From positions 30,316,612 to 30,380,611 of the forward strand of contig JALGQZ010000011.1 in assembly GCA_023105745.1 (NCBI GenBank): a DNA stretch of 64,000 bases, given 5' to 3'. The notes below the pieces were generated by a model that was given only the letters and a program-made list of their open reading frames with translations, was not told the DNA's origin and did no database searches. The translations under genes and the position numbers were made by a program. This document shows, piece after piece, positions 48,368 to 59,056 of the stretch; positions within the stretch are counted from its first letter, which is position 1, and every line of letters begins with the position of its first letter. The stretch is from Austropuccinia psidii. Lineage: Eukaryota > Basidiomycota > Pucciniomycetes > Pucciniales > Sphaerophragmiaceae.

Positions 48368-50389
48368 AAGGTGGATTTTATTCAAAATGATTTTCCTTCA
48401 CTTTAGGGATGTTTATTGTTCTCAATTCAATGACTGAATAAAATTAGGGATTTTAAATTAGCCATATAAAATGACTCAAACTTGACACAAAGAATTGGAG
48501 CATCAATCTCATAGCTGCATTTATGAGGAGTGGATTGGTTTTTAGTACCCCAGTTATCAAAAAATAAGGAATTATATTCCATTAATTTAGTCATTCTATG
48601 AAGAAGCTGTCTTCCCACCAGACAAATTACATGGCATTTGTATCAGTGTTGATACTGTTGATATGGGCATTGAGTTTATATTTGAAGTAATTGTGCATAA
48701 TTTCAGTGTCTATTGTTGGATGCACAAGTTTATGTTCATTGTTGGTTGAGTGGAGATGTTTGAATAATCCTTTTTCTTTCAGCAAATACCAAAAATATCC
48801 TTCTAATTCCTCACCCAAAATTACTGTTATCTATGAGCTCAAAAGGAATAAGTCACCTTTTTGAATATCACAATCAATCTTCAATCCATTTCATTATTAT
48901 TACTGAATATAATTGGAAATTATTTCTTTCATCCAATTATTAATTCAGAATGAAATCATGGCTTCAGCTAAGAGTGGATCAATTGCTGTAGGAAGTTATT
49001 TTTTTAAATTATTCTACAATTAATGAGAAATACAAGTGATTTCCCAATACTAGGAGAATTCAAATTAAAGTGTTTAATTAGGCAAAAAATCATGAGGTTC
49101 TGTGTCTACCGGCCCTGCTTTAAAACACTCCAAATAAGCTCCTGTTGCTTCTGCAGTTTAAGTGAAAGAATATTATGCTTCGTTCAATGGTTAATTACAC
49201 TCAGAGATCCAACATTCCAAGCTTCAAAATGACTCATAAAACTCCTTTGGTTCTTGCTCAGATGGAGGATTTCTGTCTTATTGTGATTATTTTGAAAGTA
49301 AATTAATTTCATCAATATTCGAAGTGTGAGAGCCATCCTATTGTATCCCATATTTAATTTCTAGGTAGCTTTATACAAACTTCAATCATTATCAGGAATT
49401 TAGAGTAATTATTGAAGTGAAATTTACTTACATACTAAGCTTTTTGAGATTATGCAAAATGAGATTTGGGTGTCTCCAAATGAAAAGGATTAATATAAGG
49501 TTCAAAATTGAAAGCTTCCTCTATTGAAGACTTCATGTGGAAATTATATGAAGTTTTGTTTTATAGTCTGCATGTAATGAGTGATACAGTCTGGGAAATT
49601 TTAAGTATTTATTTATGAAAATATCTTTTTGTGAGTATGATAGAAAATATGATCTTGGTTCAAAGATTTAAATTTAGGCTCCAGCTTTGTTGATTCTTTC
49701 ATATCAATGAATACGATGAATCCAAATAAATGGATTCTTGTGATCGTAAATCTGCGATGGTTTAATAAAAAGAATGAAAGATTTAAAATATGGTATTCCA
49801 TACTTTTTTGAACCAGTTTCAAGGATATTTGTTAATTTGAAAAATGAATAACTTAACACTTAAGAAGAAAATTTCAAAATTAATCAGGTATCATGGGGGA
49901 ATTCAGAAGGAAATGAATTGAAATCTAGTAAGCTGAATAATTTCATAAGAAAATCCTAGAATAATCCTTTACATGGTCACAGAGTTAAAATAAAATAGAG
50001 CAAACTGAAAGAAAAGATGAGAATAATATTGAAGTTACTAATCAAATAGGTAGCGTATAATTCAATTCACCCTGGCTCTCCTCAATCTTGAGCTTACTCA
50101 GAAATACAGTCATCACAGTGAGGCTTATATAATAAGTGATAAATTTAATCTGTATTGATCAACAGTTTGAAGACAGAAAAAAAACTTTATGCAAACAAAA
50201 TATACCAAAAGCTTAAAATAAATGGACTCTCTATGTAAATAAAATAACAGACACATGGCCAATCAGCAAAGATAAATTAAAAGATCAAATTATATCCAAT
50301 CAGCTCAATAGAAACCAAATACAGGCCACATTATATCCCCACAAGACAAATAAATATGATCTCAAAGCTCAAAATGTGCATATACCTAC
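48368..50389. other. Mostly unidentified AT-rich stretch
   Basis: About 2 kb left of element D. At about 49110-49190 one frame with two stops reads like KQAPVAS.AV..KEYYASF, faintly similar to the Copia RNase H block that normally reads SKKQ..VALS..EAEY. This is too short to call a gene. Nothing else is recognisable. Confidence 0.4.
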
Positions 50390-50585
50390 TGTGAGCCTGT
50401 GAGGTATGTATGACATACCCATAAGGCCACAAATGATTTTATAAACAGTTAATTTTGTCTTAAACAGACTTTTTATTTGAATTTAAAATAAAAAATAATA
50501 AAAAATAAGTATAACTTTTTTTTCAATAAACAAAGTTATAAATATTATGTCATTTTTGCATTCTACACTGAAAATAACCTAGGGT
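50390..50585 (+). repeat. Element D 5' LTR, first part
   Basis: Begins TGTGAGCCTGTGAGGTATGTATGACATACCC and runs to CTAGGGT, where C inserted. AGGGT at 50581-50585 is the left copy of the C target duplication. The sequence resumes after 60968 with ACACCCATAGGGTGTTATACCC. Confidence 0.9.
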
Positions 50586-52507
50586 TGTGAGCCTTGAGGT
50601 ATATTTTACATACCCAAATAGGCCACAATTATCTTAAAAAGAAATTTTGAATTATGCAAAACTCATAAGTCATGCATATATCCAAAATTCATCATCTTCA
50701 ATTTCAGAAAAGATGAATAACTTTTTATTGAGTAAGTAAATCCATGGATGTAAGACCAGATTTGGATTCTACACAAAAATTCACCTAGGGTAGACCCATA
50801 GAGTGAATAAGCTCAATTTAAGTATTTGAGGTGGTAAAATGGAAAATACTTAAATACCACATCATCAATACCACATAAAAGATCCGTGAAAATTTTTGTT
50901 TTTCTTAATTTCACGCCAAAATAATGGGAAAGTGAGAAATCCGATGTTACATATACACTAAGACTAGTGTTATGCATGTTTTGAGCACTTAATATCTTGG
51001 TATTCTTACATGGACTTTTGGTACACCCATAGTGGATATCTCACTTGAAGCTTAAATTACTATTTTGACGTAAAAATTAGGCAAGGGGGACAAAAGACTT
51101 CAAAGAGAGCCAGGGTACCCAACTTCTGAGGCCTCAGAGGCGTGGATAGCTCCAGAGCACGGATCCATGGCTCATCTTGGCCCAATTGGTAAACTAAAAC
51201 TCTTTGGGAACTTGGTTACCAAGTTACACCTACTGTAATCACAAGAAAATAGCAAATAACCTGCTATTTTGACGTGCCAAGGAGGTAATGAGCTACTTAG
51301 ACTCCTGTAACCACGTCAATTCTTGATGACTTTCCATGATCAGACCCTCAAAGAGTAATTAAAACCCTTTTGGGACTCATATTCATTGATTTACCACATA
51401 GCAACCAGCAAAATACTGCTATTTGCAATTCTACGTAGAAATGAGGTAAAAACTTCAAAAATTCATTAAAAATACAATTCTTAATGAATCTTTCTGAAGC
51501 TTTCAGGACCAATGAAGAACTGTATTATCTATGGTACAACCAAAAAGAATTACAGTTTTATTAGTAAAATTCAAAGTTTTACTTACAGTCCATTTTTGAC
51601 CATTCTACGTGAAACACTGAATCTTCAAAAATTCACAGTAATTAGCACCTGTGATGAAATTGGCAATCACATTGATAACTTTGAGAAATCAATGATTATT
51701 TTAGAATAAAAGAAGATTTACTGTTGTTACTCCTTTTATTCTTAACCATATTGGGGTTGGTAGTCACGTAAAAGCATCAATTAAGTAATTATGATAATCT
51801 TACGTGACAACAGATGATGCAATCATTAATCCAAAAAGGTTTATTGTTTTCTCACTCACTGGTTTTTCAGTTTGCTCCATGGCACGCCTCTGTGAGCTTT
51901 TGTTGACTTAAAAGAAGCCTCTTGTTGCTGTTTTTTCCATATCACCATCTTATCAATTTATTAAATCCTTATTACCAACAAGTAAGTATTAGTTAAAGCT
52001 ATTCTTAAGTGTTTTGAATCTTTCAAAATCATCCAGAAAGACGTGAAAGTCTAGAATCCAACTATATATTGTTGTAATACTGTTATAAATCCTTTTGATC
52101 CCTTAAATCCACAATTCCACGTCAAATTTCTCTACTTTTATCTATCAATAAGTTCTTTGGAGTATTAGTGAGTCATTTATCTTTAATTCTTAAAGTTTTT
52201 CTCTAGTAATAGTTTTCTTCAAGAATTATCTTTATAATTATTCTAGTAAAAGATAATTATATATTAAAATAATTTCATTATTTTAATAAAAGAAGTTTTT
52301 ATTATTAAATTCTTCTTGTAATTGATTCTTGTAGACAATTACTTCTCACAGTTATAATCACTAGTAGTGTATAACACGTGGAAGAAATAATTTTAGAATT
52401 ATTCAATTGTGGCTATAATAATTTTTTATTATTATATTTCATAAGAACAGACATAGTACTGTTGATTAATAGTAATATTATCATCCGTTTCATAGTCACA
52501 TCTTACA
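50586..52507 (+). repeat. Element C 5' LTR
   Basis: 1922 bp, TGTGAGCCTTGAGGTATATTTTACATACCC...CACATCTTACA. It contains about ten ACGT motifs (for example GACGTGCC, CACGTCAA, TACGTAGAA, TACGTGAC, CACGTGG). In the older copies of B most of these are changed to ATGT or ACAT. Confidence 0.96.
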
Positions 52508-52509
52508 TT

Positions 52510-52629
52510 TGGGGGCCTGGCCGTGATTTTATCCATAGACTTGGATTTAATCATATTCTAGACTTCATTATTGTGTTCTAAAAAACAACCATACCTATCA
52601 CATCTTACCTTTGGGGGCCTGGCCATGTT
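52510..52629 (+). other. Doubled primer-binding site in the C leader
   Basis: TGGGGGCCTGGCCGTGAT at 52510-52527 follows the LTR end and a TT spacer. A second TGGGGGCCTGGCCATG starts at 52612, preceded by TATCACATCTTAC, a copy of the LTR's last dozen bases. The first 90 bp after the LTR resemble the D leader (ATCATATTCTAGAC). The sequence after the second site resembles the B leader (TTTTTTGAACCTTGTACCC). This suggests a recombinant leader. Confidence 0.8.
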
Positions 52630-52999
52630 TTTTGAACCTTGTACCCTTAATTAATATATTTTTAAGCTCTAAAATATATTAATTTAATATTTTTTTTCTT
52701 TCATTTTAAAGTTAAAACAATTTTATTTTTGAAATTGTTTTGGAAATCTTTTTCATTGAGGAATTTGGTCTAATTTTATACTGTTTTACACATGGCTTTT
52801 TCACATCCAAAAACTTATAAAATTATTCTTTGAGTTACTCTGAATTAATTTTCACTCAAAATCTTAAAGTTTAATTTTTTTTCTTTAAAAACAATAATTT
52901 TTTAATATTAAAAAATATAAAACTTATAAAAAATCTTTAAAAATATTTTGAAAAAAGTATAAAAAATAATTTTTTTTCTCTTTTATAATTTCTTTTTAG

Positions 53000-53158
53000 T
53001 GTCTTTACTCAAATACTTTGCAGCTGGCAACAGACTCAGTAAAAGATATATCACTAGTCCAGAATCTTCAGAAGCAGAAAATGAAGACAGTATTGAGGTG
53101 CAGATTGCTAAAAGAGGCACCTTATTCAACTCAGAAAAAGCTAAATTACCACCAAAAG
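53000..53158 (+). CDS. Candidate conserved mini-exon of element C (53 codons)
   Basis: 159 nt between TCTTTTTAG|TGTCT and AAAAG|GTGTGT. It encodes LSKRYITSPESSEAE and DSIEVQIAKRGTLF, conserved with B, and more loosely with D (SSIEIQ). It begins and ends in the same codon phase. The nearest downstream AG (53222-53223) would not keep the ORF1 frame; the AG at 53242-53243 would. Splicing is therefore possible but unproven. The alternative is an upstream open frame. Confidence 0.45.
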
Positions 53159-53209
53159 GTGTGTATTTTATCTTATATTTTCACCTTTTATCTTTAAATT
53201 GACGTGAAA

Positions 53210-53986
53210 ATGGTGCATACCAGAAATGGAAGCAACTATTCAGTCCAACTAGATGGATGTAGACAAGGAAGAGGCAAGACCAAATCCAGAAGTGCCAAAT
53301 CTTCCACAAGAAAGACACATCTGGAGGATGCCAGAGTTGCCCCCCATTCCCCAAGGTCTGTACCAACAGATTTTGACGTAAATTCTGAGCCTGAACTAAT
53401 TTATGATAATATTTCCAGGGCTGAACCATTTTCAAGTGGCAGCAATAGAAATATATCAGAGCCAGTACAAAAATTGGTTCAGAGCATCCAAAGAAGAGGA
53501 GTAGGAACTCTGCCCAAGCCTTTGGCAGGGGGCCATGAACTCCTACTTACACATCAAGAGCTTTCTGGGTCAGGAAAAGACCATAGAACTCTTAGGAGGA
53601 TGGAGCCCCTGTCTTGCAAAGACAAGGTCAAAAAGATAAAGAATTGGTTGAAGAACCAGAGTCTTTTATCCATAGACCAGAAGAAAGAGTTGGAAATGAC
53701 TCCAACTTTGGAGACAGAGGCACCAGTGGCATCTACCAGCTCCAAACCAGCTCCAGAAGCATCCAAGGACAAGCCCAAAGGACCTCAAAAGAAACAGAGA
53801 GGTCCCAAGAACCATCAAGGCAAGGGCAAAGGCAAAGCCAATTGGCACAGACCTTACCCACAAGGGTACAGGTTCCCCAAATTGGAGCCTTCAGCCGTGG
53901 ACAGTGTCTTCAATATGACCAGAACTCTTATGGAACTCACAGCCAAGGAGCAGGAAAGGATGAACAGGACTTTTCCACGCAAATAA
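53210..53986 (+). CDS. Element C ORF1: basic low-complexity protein, function unknown
   Basis: 258 codons from ATG 53210 (context TTGACGTGAAAATGG, shared with B). N-terminus MVHTRNGSNYSVQ; then Arg/Lys/Ser-rich segments, a central region with HLEDARV and RRGVGTLPKPL, a Pro/Lys/Gln-rich stretch (KGPQKKQRG, KGKGKANWHRPYPQGY) and the conserved end SVFNMTRTLMELTAKEQERMNRTF. No known domain; probably an RNA-binding or Gag N-terminal protein. From 53614 to 53986 it overlaps ORF2, which is in the -1 frame. The frame is intact. Confidence 0.75.
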   Translation: MVHTRNGSNYSVQLDGCRQGRGKTKSRSAKSSTRKTHLEDARVAPHSPRSVPTDFDVNSEPELIYDNISRAEPFSSGSNRNISEPVQKLVQSIQRRGVGTLPKPLAGGHELLLTHQELSGSGKDHRTLRRMEPLSCKDKVKKIKNWLKNQSLLSIDQKKELEMTPTLETEAPVASTSSKPAPEASKDKPKGPQKKQRGPKNHQGKGKGKANWHRPYPQGYRFPKLEPSAVDSVFNMTRTLMELTAKEQERMNRTFPRK

Positions 53987-55391
53987 CTGATGTACATAGA
54001 AGTATTAATGTAGAAATCGGCAAACTTGAGTCAAAGTTAAAGCAAATTACATTAGACATAAATAGTTTAAAGACAAATGACTAGAAATATTTTGAATGGC
54101 ATCAATTGACAACTGTCACCCTTGAGTCAATTGGCAATGCTTGTGAAAGAATTGAGAACCAATGTCAAACTCAGAATAATGACACAGAAGATCTTTCCAT
54201 TTTTAAAGTAAATGATAGACTTAAAACTCTTGAAGACCATGTCTTACAAATAGTTAAGAACACCAATCAATTTGCTATAAATTTAGCAAAAAGTGACAGT
54301 GAAAGGCAAAAGTTGAAGAATAAGATAATTGCAAGTGTGGAACAAATTCATAAGAAGCATGAACCACATATGCCAAGACATTCTACACCTTTAACTGAAG
54401 AAAAAATCTCTGTTAAAGAAAGTCTTACACCATTCTTAGGAGAAGTGCCTACTCTGCAAGAGATATTCCCAAAATAGAAGAATGGCCAACATTCTCTGGT
54501 GAAGGAGAATACAACCATATTGAATTCATCAGGACTATTGATATGTTGCAAGAAGACTTTAATATACCTGATGAAATCATAGTGGGAAAATTACACTGTT
54601 TGTTTACCAAAACTGCAAAGAAATGGTATTACAAAGTGAGGATTGATCATGGTAAACATGACTGGTCTTGGTGGAAATCTGAAGTGATTACCAAATGGGC
54701 TAATAATTCTTGGCGGTTTAAAATGGAAAATGCTTTTGAAAGTGCCATTTTTAACTCAGAAAAAGACAAACCACTTACTTGGTTCTTCAAACAAAAAGAC
54801 AGACTATCTTCTTTACACCCAGATATGTCTGACACTATGATTAATATGAAAATATTAAGAAAGTGTGGAGGAGAACTGGAACATGCTATCAAAAGCAGAT
54901 GTGTGGAACCTTGTTCAACAGAGGACTACATCAATGCAATGGAAGATATCATTACCAGAACAAGAATTGGTAAGACTTGGATTAAAAACCCAATAGAGTC
55001 CAAAATAGTCTCAAAGATTCCTAGAGAGGAAAGATGACCAGAAAGACCTGTCTTGAAGTGTCATAAATGTGGAAGTACTTCACATTTAGCCAACACTTGT
55101 CCTAAGAAGACAAAAATCAATGAAGTTCAAGTCATTGAAGAAATTCAGTGTACTTAAGAGAAAGAGGAGTCTGATCAAGATTCTGCAGTCTCTGAAGATA
55201 CACCAGTGGAGGACTATCCCATTGAAAACCTTACAGCTTTCTTTGAGGTCACAGAAGTCCATACCCACTTGCCACAGTACAGTGAAGATTGCTGCAACCT
55301 GACCAATATCCAAGATGCCAGAATGTGTAAAACAAAACCTGCTAGAGGAAAGGGTTATACTGCTGGGGCATCCTGTAACACATGAGTTCTG
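53614..55391 (+). pseudogene. gag: Element C ORF2, Gag core and zinc knuckle
   Basis: Starts inside ORF1 in the -1 frame. TAG at 54082-54084, then open to 54477, with a frame change at about 54460, after which the frame is the one used by Pol. Gag core: EWPTFSGEGEYNHIEFIRT, KKWYYKVRIDHGKHDWSWW, NSWRFKMENAFESAIF, ILRKCGGELEHAIKSRC. The zinc knuckle CHKCGSTSHLANTC is intact at about 55060-55101. Stops at 55035-55037 (TGA), 55155-55157 (TAA) and 55383-55385 (TGA) lie between core and protease, with no frame change, so living relatives should have a single Gag-Pol frame. Confidence 0.9.
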
Positions 55392-57398
55392 ATGAGTGAT
55401 ATTAAAGCCAAAGTAAATTTGGATACAGGGGCATTTTGCCCTTGTGTAGGCAAAGATTATCTCCAAATTATACTTCCTGAATGGAAAAACCATCTATTAC
55501 CAATAGAAGGTGTACAATTCAGTAGTGCCAGTAACAATATGTACCCCCTGGGCATATTGGACACTAATATTGTATTCCCACATCCAGCAGGAAGTGTAAG
55601 AATGAAAACTGAGATTGTAGTAATGGATAATTGCACATCTCAGCACATCATTCTTGGAAATGATTACTTAAATATCTATGGTATTGATATAAATAACCAT
55701 AAGGACAGATATTTCACAATTGGAGATAACAAGAGACAAAAATTTGCTTTCTCCAATATGCCAAAACAGATATCTGTAGTATCTTCTGTCAAGGATACTT
55801 ACAAAGATGAATTTGTGACTAATCAACTTGTTGAAGCACAAATTAATCAATCATTGTCACCAAAGATGAGGAATGAGCTTTTTAATGTGTTATACACATA
55901 TAAAAATGCATTTGCTTCTAATAATGAACCATTAGGCGCTATAAGAGGACATGAAGTTGATATTCCTCTTAATATTGACAGACCATATCCTCCAGTACTT
56001 AGAAGACCAGCTTATCCAGCCAGTCCCAGAGCTAGAGAAGCCTTGGAAAAACATATCCAAGAGTTGATCCAACTTGGTGTGCTAAGGAAAGTAGGCCATA
56101 ATGAGGAAGTTGAAGTGACAACACCTGTTATTATTGCATGGCATAATGATAAGTCAAGAATGGTTGGAGACTTCAGAGCATTGAATACCTACACAGTTCC
56201 AGATAGGTATTCAATACCTAGAATTCAAGAAACCTTGACTCAATTGTCTAAAGCCAAGTATATAAAATCAATGGATGCATTGAAAGGCTTTCATCAAAAT
56301 TTTTTGACGCCCAAAGCTAAGAAATTACTTAGAATTATCACTCACTGTGGTATTTTTGAGTATCTTAGAATGCCATTTGGCATTAAAAATGCTCCATCCC
56401 ATTATCAAAGGATGATGAACACCATCTTTCCTACAGAATTGTCTGAAGGAGGGCTTATCATTTATATTGATGATATTATCATATGTTCTGATTCATGGTC
56501 TTTGCACCTTGAAAGACTTGCAAGAGTACTTCATAAAGTTGCAGAAGTGAACATTAAAATTTCACTTAAGAAATGCAATTTTGTTTTTGAAGAACTCAAA
56601 GCATTAGGACATATTGTTTCTAGTTTAAGCTTGGGTATTGACAAAAGCAAAGTAGCAGCAGTGTTACTTAAACCAATACCCCAGAATAAAAAAGAAATGA
56701 TGTCTTTTCTTGGGTTTGCCAGTTACTATAGGCAACACCTGAAAGACTTTGCAATTCTAGCCAAGTCACTTTATAGACTCTGTGATCAACAGACTGTATT
56801 TGAGATGACACAAGAGAGAATTAAAGCTTATGAGAAGATAAGGAAAACCCTTACAGAAGCACCTTTACTCCTCATGCCTGACTGGAATATTCCTTTTAAG
56901 TTGTACATTGATGCATGTGGAGATGGATTAGGAGAAGCCCTACATCAAGTCCAAATTATTGATGACAAACCTACAGAAGGACCAGTTTGTTATATCTCAA
57001 GACAACTCAAACCAACAGGAGCCAGATATGGTGCAAGCCAAATGGAGTGCTTATGTTTGGTATGGGCACTTGAGAAACTACACTATTATCTTGATGGCAG
57101 TGTTTTTGAAGTGATAACTGACTGTAATGCCTCAAAATCACTTCTTAACATGAAAACTCCAAAAAGACATATGTTGAGATGGCAAATAGCCATTCAAGAA
57201 TATAGAGGAAACATGACTATAGTTCATAAAGCAGGAAACATTCACAATAATGCTGATGGACTTAGTAGATGGGCTTTACCCAACACTCCTGATAACCCAG
57301 CTTATGTACCTTTGGAAGCTGAACCACAGATTCCAATTGAAGGAATTAACATAACTGATATTGGGACTGAATTCTTTGAAGAAGTCAGAGAATCTTAG
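55392..57398 (+). pseudogene. pol: Element C protease, reverse transcriptase and RNase H
   Basis: 668 open codons. Protease active site [11 protein letters not shown] (Asp 55422-55424) and [15 protein letters not shown] with [34 protein letters not shown] and YIDD (56463-56474); RNase H with [15 protein letters not shown] (relatives have GAALHQ) and [13 protein letters not shown] and protease look complete. The end is a nonsense TAG at 57396-57398 just before the integrase zinc domain. The upstream stops mean this piece is not the natural start of Pol. Confidence 0.95.
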
Positions 57399-58916
57399 AA
57401 ACAAGACAAGAATTGCCATATCTTGACTTCTTTATTAGATAAAGACTGCAAAGATACATCTTTAGTTAATGCACTTGATGAAGTTTGGAAAAATTCCTAT
57501 TCTGAAGGAAGATTTCACTTGTTTGATGGGATTATTTACCATAGAACAAAACATTCTTGTGTGATGACACTGTGTAGTAGATTACTTATCAATACCATTC
57601 TTCATGAATGTCATGATAGTATCTACTCTGGACACCTGTCAGAAGACAGAACACTTGAAAAAGTGAAGAACTGTGCATGGTGGCCATCTTGGAGGAAAGA
57701 AACCATTGAATATTGCCATACCTGTGATAGCTGCCAGAAAGCAAACAGGAGCACAGGCAAGAAATTTGGATTGATGATCCATATTCAAGAACCAAAATCC
57801 CCTTGGGAAGTTGTTCACATGAATTGGGTCACAGCACTTCCTCCAAGTGGTGACAAAGGTTATAATGCTTGTTTAGTCATTGTAGACAGATATAGCAAAA
57901 CTCCCATATTCTTACCATGTCATAAAGATGACACTGCTATGGATACAGCTCTTCTTTTAGGGAGTAGAGTTATTTCTCATACAGGGTTATTTAAGAATAT
58001 CATAAGTGACAGAGATCCCAAGTTCACATCTGCACTTTGGACCAATCTTCATATACTTTTTGGGACTAAGCTATCATTCTCTACAGCATATCACCCTCAA
58101 ACAGATGGGCTAGCAGAGAGGATGATTCAAACTTTAGAGGACATGATCATGAGATTTTGTGCTTATGGATTAGAATTCAAAGACTCAGATGGCTTTACCC
58201 ATGACTTGTGCACTCTGATACCTGCACTAGAATTGGCATACAAGACATTAGTCCATTCTTCCACAGGACAAATCCCTGCTATGTTAGAAAAAGGATGGAA
58301 TCCAAGACTCCCAGCAGACACACTGAGGAAAGACTTGATTGACATTCATCCTACAGCTTCCAGCTTCAAGATAATGCTTGATAAAGTAAAACACCATGCA
58401 AAACAAAGTATGGATGATGCTTTTGATTATGCAAAACAGAAGTGGGACAAGAGTCATAAAGTACCAGACTTCAAAGTAGGGGACTTAGTTCTAGTTTCAA
58501 CCTTGAATTTTAATAATATCAAAGGCCCAAAGAAACTTGAAGATTCTTATATAGGACCTTTTGTCATTATTGCTTTACATGGAACCAATGTAGTTCAAGT
58601 GGAATTGAATGGTGAATTGGAAAATAAACACCCCACATTTCCAGTCAGCTTGATAAAGCCTTATCAACCAGCTGATAAAGAATTGTTTCCATTAAGAAAC
58701 CCAACTCCTTTAACTGTACCACCTGTGGAACAGAATGAAGACAAAAAGATAAAGAAAGTCATTAAAGAAAGGAGACTTAGGGGTAAAAATCAAAGAGAAT
58801 ATCTTGTCAGATATAGAAATCCAGTACATGAAGATGAATGGATGGCAGAATCAGAAATACCTGACTCAGATAAACTCTTAAGAAGATTTAGACATGAAAG
58901 AAGGCCACAAGCCTGA
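57399..58916 (+). pseudogene. pol: Element C integrase and chromodomain-like tail
   Basis: Same frame as RT, open from 57423 to the natural stop at 58914-58916. Zinc domain HECHDSIYSGH and CHTCDSCQKAN. Core: Asn (AAT, 57822-57824) replaces the first catalytic Asp (HMNWVTAL; A and B have HMDWVT). The second Asp (58008-58010) and the Glu (58116-58118) are present with the canonical 35-residue spacing. The tail has FPVSLIKPYQP and RRLRGKNQREYLVRYRNPVHEDEW, ending KLLRRFRHERRP, a degenerate chromodomain that might bind histone. The D to N change should abolish strand transfer. Confidence 0.94.
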
Positions 58917-59056
58917 ATATGTCTATAAATGTGCTCCAAGTTACTTGATCTGAGTAATGTGAAGAGGTTGGACAGTGGACATTAACCCCCCTTGGGGCCT
59001 TATTCTTTTATCACTAATAAAATTGTAGTACAATTTTATTTTTTGGTGGGAGGGAA

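Noticed and set aside
51512..51709. 65-codon frame shared with 21259-21456 (minus strand)
   Set aside because: Both lie in C-type LTRs, so similarity is expected without coding. The motif-free protein does not suggest a gene.
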